Shown: one piece after another, positions 5,942-7,952 of the stretch
How positions within the stretch are numbered: the first letter of the stretch is position 1
Layout: each line of letters begins with the position of its first letter
Source of the DNA: Clostridiales bacterium
GTDB taxonomy: Bacteria; Bacillota; Clostridia; TANB77; CAG-508
Direction: 5' to 3'
Length of the DNA stretch: 7,952 bases
NCBI GenBank assembly: GCA_003518755.1
Contig: DOYA01000133.1
Span: 1,540 to 9,491, forward strand
Program-made: the position numbers and the translations under genes
The notes under the pieces: generated by a model
What the model saw: the letters and a program-made list of their open reading frames with translations, nothing else
Told to the model about the DNA's origin: nothing
The model's database searches: none

Positions 5942-5970
5942 TTGACATAAGATAAAAATTATTATATACT
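5942..5970 (+). promoter_or_regulatory. Strong sigma-A promoter of the S10 ribosomal-protein operon
   Basis: A consensus -35 TTGACA (5942-5947), an exact 17-bp spacer and a near-consensus -10 TATACT (5965-5970) lie in an AT-rich stretch 28 bp after the upstream gene. The start would be near 5977, giving a 5' leader of about 240 nt before rpsJ. This is the best promoter match in the window, as expected for a ribosomal-protein operon. Confidence 0.85.
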
Positions 5971-5976
5971 ATTGCA

Positions 5977-6197
5977 GTATGAAATTTAGCGTTGAAGTCG
6001 AATGTGGCTACACCTTGTGAAAACACAAGGATGGAGGGAACTTCGATGGAGTATGTCGTGGCTAAGACCAGGCGGTAAGAGTATTTAAAGCACTTATCCC
6101 AAAAGTTTTCATGCAATTTTGGGATTTTATAATGGTAAAATACAAAACACCAGGGTGCAATACAGCTTGCCAAGCTAAAAAGTACAAAAATATTATT
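5977..6197 (+). promoter_or_regulatory. Structured 5' leader of the S10 operon
   Basis: The 300-bp gap before rpsJ is mostly leader RNA. A perfect hairpin CCTTGTG-AAAA-CACAAGG lies at 6013-6030, enclosed by GAAGT (5994-5998) with ACTTC (6040-6044) or, alternatively, TCGAA (5998-6002) with TTCGA (6042-6046). Further down, GGTAAG (6074-6079) can pair with CTTATCC (6093-6099, one bulge). That would block the attenuator hairpin beginning at 6096. Short CACC/GGTG and AGCTT/AAGCT hairpins follow. Ribosomal-protein operons are commonly autoregulated through such leaders (L4 for the S10 operon in E. coli). Which protein acts here, and whether it matches a known leader family, is not established. Confidence 0.6.
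6096..6128 (+). terminator. Attenuator-like hairpin in the S10 leader
   Basis: ATCCCAAAA (6096-6104) and TTTTGGGAT (6117-6125) form a perfect 9-bp stem around a 12-nt loop, followed directly by TTT (part of TTTT, 6125-6128). The stem has only three G-C pairs and the T-run is short, so it would be a weak terminator. An upstream segment can form a competing stem with its 5' arm, as expected for an attenuator. Confidence 0.45.
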
Positions 6198-6214
6198 AAG
6201 GAGGGAAAATAGCA

Positions 6215-6538
6215 ATGGCAAACAATGTAGTTACTAGTGAGAAAATTATAATAAAGGTAAAGGCTTATGAATCTGGAATTTTAGATCAGTCTGCTTTAAT
6301 GATAGTAGAAACTGCTAAAAAATCAGGTGCAAAAGTTTCAGGACCTATTCCACTACCAACTAAAAAAGAAGTTGTAACAGTTATACGTTCTCCACATAAA
6401 CACAAAGATTCAAGAGAACAATTTGAAATGAGAACACATAAAAGACTTATCAACATTCTTTACCCAACACAAAAAACTGTTGATTCATTAATGAAGCTTG
6501 AATTACCAGCCGGTGTTGATATCGAAATTAAGCTATAA
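6215..6538 (+). CDS. rpsJ: 30S ribosomal protein S10
   Basis: The 107-residue protein is S10, a component of the 30S head near the A site and, in many bacteria, the NusE partner of NusB in antitermination. Family blocks are clear: SGAKVSGPIPLPTKKEV (37-53), SPHKHKDSREQFEMRTHKRL (59-78) and the C-terminal LPAGVDIEIKL. The length is slightly above the common 102-105 because of an N-terminal extension (ANNVVTSEK) before the conserved IIIKVKAY. AAGGAGGG (6198-6205) precedes the ATG by 9 bases. It is the first gene of the S10 operon, preceded by promoter and leader, and followed by an unusually long 189-bp gap before rplC. Confidence 0.98.
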   Translation: MANNVVTSEKIIIKVKAYESGILDQSALMIVETAKKSGAKVSGPIPLPTKKEVVTVIRSPHKHKDSREQFEMRTHKRLINILYPTQKTVDSLMKLELPAGVDIEIKL

Positions 6539-6708
6539 ATTAGCATATCGATGAGCGATAGCGAGTCGAGATGGTTAGTTATAACTTATGCATCGGAGCA
6601 GCAAATTCGAGCGAAGCGATGAATCTGTGATGAGCGGAGATGCAAACTATTAAAAACTCAAAAACCAAGCTAATATTACACAAATTATGTGCAAATATAA
6701 ATATTAGC
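6539..6708. repeat. Nested inverted-repeat insert between rpsJ and rplC with two competing folds
   Basis: The 189-bp gap starts at the base after the rpsJ stop. Nested stems are ATTAGC (6539-6544) with GCTAAT (6669-6674), TGGTT (6572-6576) with AACCA (6663-6667), and TGCATC (6589-6594) with GATGCA (6639-6644). Between them is a GC-rich block containing GCGAAGCG (6611-6618). A separate 3' hairpin pairs GCTAATATT (6669-6677) with AATATTAGC (6700-6708), with an inner CACA/TGTG. GCTAAT is shared, so the long fold and the 3' hairpin exclude each other. The 3' hairpin ends 7 bp before the rplC Shine-Dalgarno site. CAGCAAA-N5-GCGAAGCG (6599-6618) also occurs in the uppS-cdsA element. It may be an inserted palindromic element or a regulatory RNA. 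Confidence 0.65.
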
Positions 6709-6727
6709 CAATAGTAAAGGAGAAAAA

Positions 6728-7366
6728 ATGGAAAAAAAGGCAATTATAGGAAAAAAATTAGGAATGACACAAATATTTGATGAAAAAGGAAATGTCGTTC
6801 CAGTTACAGTTATAGAAGCTGGACCTTGTGTAGTTGCGCAAGTAAAAACAGTTGAAACAGATGGATATAATGCTATCCAATTAGGATATGGAGAAGTTAA
6901 AGCAAAACATATCAATAAACCAGAAGCAGGACATTTTGCAAAATCTAAATTAGAAAATAAAAAACATTTAAGAGAATTTAGATTAGAAGATATTTCAAAC
7001 TTCAAAGTTGGAGATGAAGTAAAAGCAGATGTATTTGCAAAAGGAGAAAAAGTTGACATTCAAGGAACATCTAAAGGAAAAGGTTTCCAAGGTGTTATAA
7101 AAAGACATGGACAACACAGAGGACCAATGGGACATGGTTCAATGTATCACAGAAGACCAGGTTCAATGGGACCAACATCTACACCAGGTAGAGTATTTAA
7201 AGGAAAGAAACTTCCAGGACATATGGGATCAGTTACAGTTACAATTCAAAATTTAGATGTAGTAGCTGTTGATATGGACAAAAATGTTATATTAGTTAAA
7301 GGAAGTGTACCAGGAGCAAAAGGTGCAATCCTAAAAATAAAATCAGCTGTAAAGGCTATAAATTAG
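6728..7366 (+). CDS. rplC: 50S ribosomal protein L3
   Basis: The 212-residue protein is L3, an early-assembly 23S rRNA-binding protein whose long loop reaches the peptidyl-transferase centre. The N-terminus KAIIGKKLGMTQIFDEKG (4-21) is diagnostic. The central loop is present as GTSKGKGFQGVIKRHG (about 113-128), then GPMGHGSMYHRRPGSMG and STPGRVFKGKKLPGHMG (about 152-168), and the C-terminus VKGSVPGAKGAILKIKSA is typical. The length is normal (about 205-215). AAAGGAG (6716-6722) supports the ATG. Second gene of the S10 operon, with rplD starting 18 bp downstream. Codons favour AGA, GGA and CCA, as in other highly expressed genes of AT-rich Clostridia. Confidence 0.98.
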   Translation: MEKKAIIGKKLGMTQIFDEKGNVVPVTVIEAGPCVVAQVKTVETDGYNAIQLGYGEVKAKHINKPEAGHFAKSKLENKKHLREFRLEDISNFKVGDEVKADVFAKGEKVDIQGTSKGKGFQGVIKRHGQHRGPMGHGSMYHRRPGSMGPTSTPGRVFKGKKLPGHMGSVTVTIQNLDVVAVDMDKNVILVKGSVPGAKGAILKIKSAVKAIN

Positions 7367-7384
7367 GAAAGGAGGAAATACGAA

Positions 7385-7952
7385 ATGCCAAAGGTAGACG
7401 TATATGATATAAATGGTAAAAAAGTTAGCGATGTTGAACTAAATGAAAATGTATTTGGAATTGAACCAAATGAAGCTATAGTTCACGAAGTATTATTAAA
7501 TTACTTAGCTAATCAAAGACAAGGTACACAAAGTACTAAAACAAGAGCAGAAGTTCGTGGTGGTGGAAGAAAGCCATGGAGACAAAAAGGAACAGGACGT
7601 GCTAGACAAGGTTCAATTAGAGCACCACAATGGATTAAAGGTGGTATTGCATTAGGACCAAAACCACGTTCATATAGATATAGTGTAAATAAAAAAGAAA
7701 GACAATTAGCAATAAGATCAGTATTAAGTTCTAAAGTATTAGAAAACCAATTAAAAGTAGTTGATAAATTAGAATTATCAGAAATAAAAACAAAATCAAT
7801 GGTAAAAGCATTTGCAGACTTAAAATTAGAAGGAAAAACATTAGTTATATTACCAGAAAAGAATTTAAATGTTGAAGCTTCTACAAGAAACATAGTAAAT
7901 GCAAAAGCAATACTTGCAAACAACATAAATGTATATGATTTATTAAAATACA
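7385..7952 (+). CDS. rplD: 50S ribosomal protein L4, N-terminal part (3' end outside window)
   Basis: The ORF opens with ATG at 7385 (MPKVDVYDINGKKV) after AAAGGAGG at 7368-7375 and stays open to the window end, giving 189 residues. L4 is usually about 205-210, so only the last 20 or so are missing. L4 binds 23S rRNA and its extended loop lines the exit tunnel. That loop is seen as RGGGRKPWRQKGTGRARQGS (58-77), with the lysine and Gly/Arg residues where macrolide-resistance changes occur in other bacteria; no such change is evident. FADLKLEGKTLVILPEKN and NAKAILANNINVYDLLKY are typical of the globular domain. In E. coli, L4 represses its own operon by acting on the leader; the structured leader upstream makes similar control possible but unproven here. 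Confidence 0.97.
   Translation, partial: MPKVDVYDINGKKVSDVELNENVFGIEPNEAIVHEVLLNYLANQRQGTQSTKTRAEVRGGGRKPWRQKGTGRARQGSIRAPQWIKGGIALGPKPRSYRYSVNKKERQLAIRSVLSSKVLENQLKVVDKLELSEIKTKSMVKAFADLKLEGKTLVILPEKNLNVEASTRNIVNAKAILANNINVYDLLKY

Noticed and set aside
5880..6221. 113-aa minus-strand ORF across the S10 promoter and leader
   Set aside because: It overlaps a clear + strand promoter and leader and has no family resemblance or convincing ribosome-binding site.
6685..7059. 124-aa minus-strand ORF opposite rplC
   Set aside because: Shadow of L3; Phe/Ser/Pro-rich, as expected from the antisense of Lys/Glu/Gly-rich coding.
7513..7926. 137-aa minus-strand ORF opposite rplD
   Set aside because: Shadow of the highly conserved L4 gene; no start context or family resemblance.
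1..7952. CRISPR array, tRNA/rRNA genes or insertion-sequence transposase
   Set aside because: No regularly spaced direct repeats, cloverleaf genes or transposase-like ORFs were found.

Overview
The window looks like a piece of chromosome from a low-GC Bacillota, most likely an uncultured or gut-type member of the Clostridia. Reasons: base composition is strongly AT-rich (about 30% GC by eye), Shine-Dalgarno sites are strong (AAGGAGG type), one gene uses a TTG start, genes use TAA/TAG stops with no sign of recoded TGA, and the era-yqzL-recO order is typical of Firmicutes. All supported genes lie on the + strand. No CRISPR array, tRNA, rRNA, transposase or phage gene was seen.

Layout. (1) Positions 1-3953 hold a housekeeping cluster for isoprenoid, lipid and membrane work: the 3' part of a polyprenyl (farnesyl-type) diphosphate synthase, uppS, cdsA, an rseP-type intramembrane protease and era. 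IspA-type enzymes make the allylic substrate that UppS extends to the undecaprenyl carrier. CdsA makes CDP-diacylglycerol for phospholipids. RseP is a site-2 protease and Era is a 30S assembly GTPase. dxr, common between cdsA and rseP in other bacteria, is absent here, and the RseP has no room for a PDZ domain. (2) Positions 4142-4983 hold yqzL overlapping recO; recO carries a one-base frameshift. (3) Positions 5025-5914 hold a promoter and a tightly overlapping two-gene unit: a DUF6036/MNT-type nucleotidyltransferase and an unrecognised 111-aa protein. This looks like an accessory insertion, possibly toxin-antitoxin-like. (4) Positions 5942-7952 hold the start of the S10 ribosomal-protein operon: a near-consensus promoter, a roughly 240-nt structured leader with an attenuator-like hairpin, rpsJ, rplC and a truncated rplD.

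The most unusual aspect is a set of large nested inverted repeats in gaps of otherwise tightly packed operons: uppS-cdsA (236 bp with perfect 29-bp terminal repeats), era-yqzL (about 128 bp) and rpsJ-rplC (about 170 bp). A further strong stem-loop lies inside the recO coding sequence. The first two share a 12-bp left end (TTAGTATTCACA). The first and third share CAGCAAA-N5-GCGAAGCG, and the recO hairpin has CAGCAAA followed by a related GCAAGGCG. They may be degenerate members of one family of palindromic elements or structured RNAs. That family relationship is inferred from short shared motifs and needs a genome-wide search.
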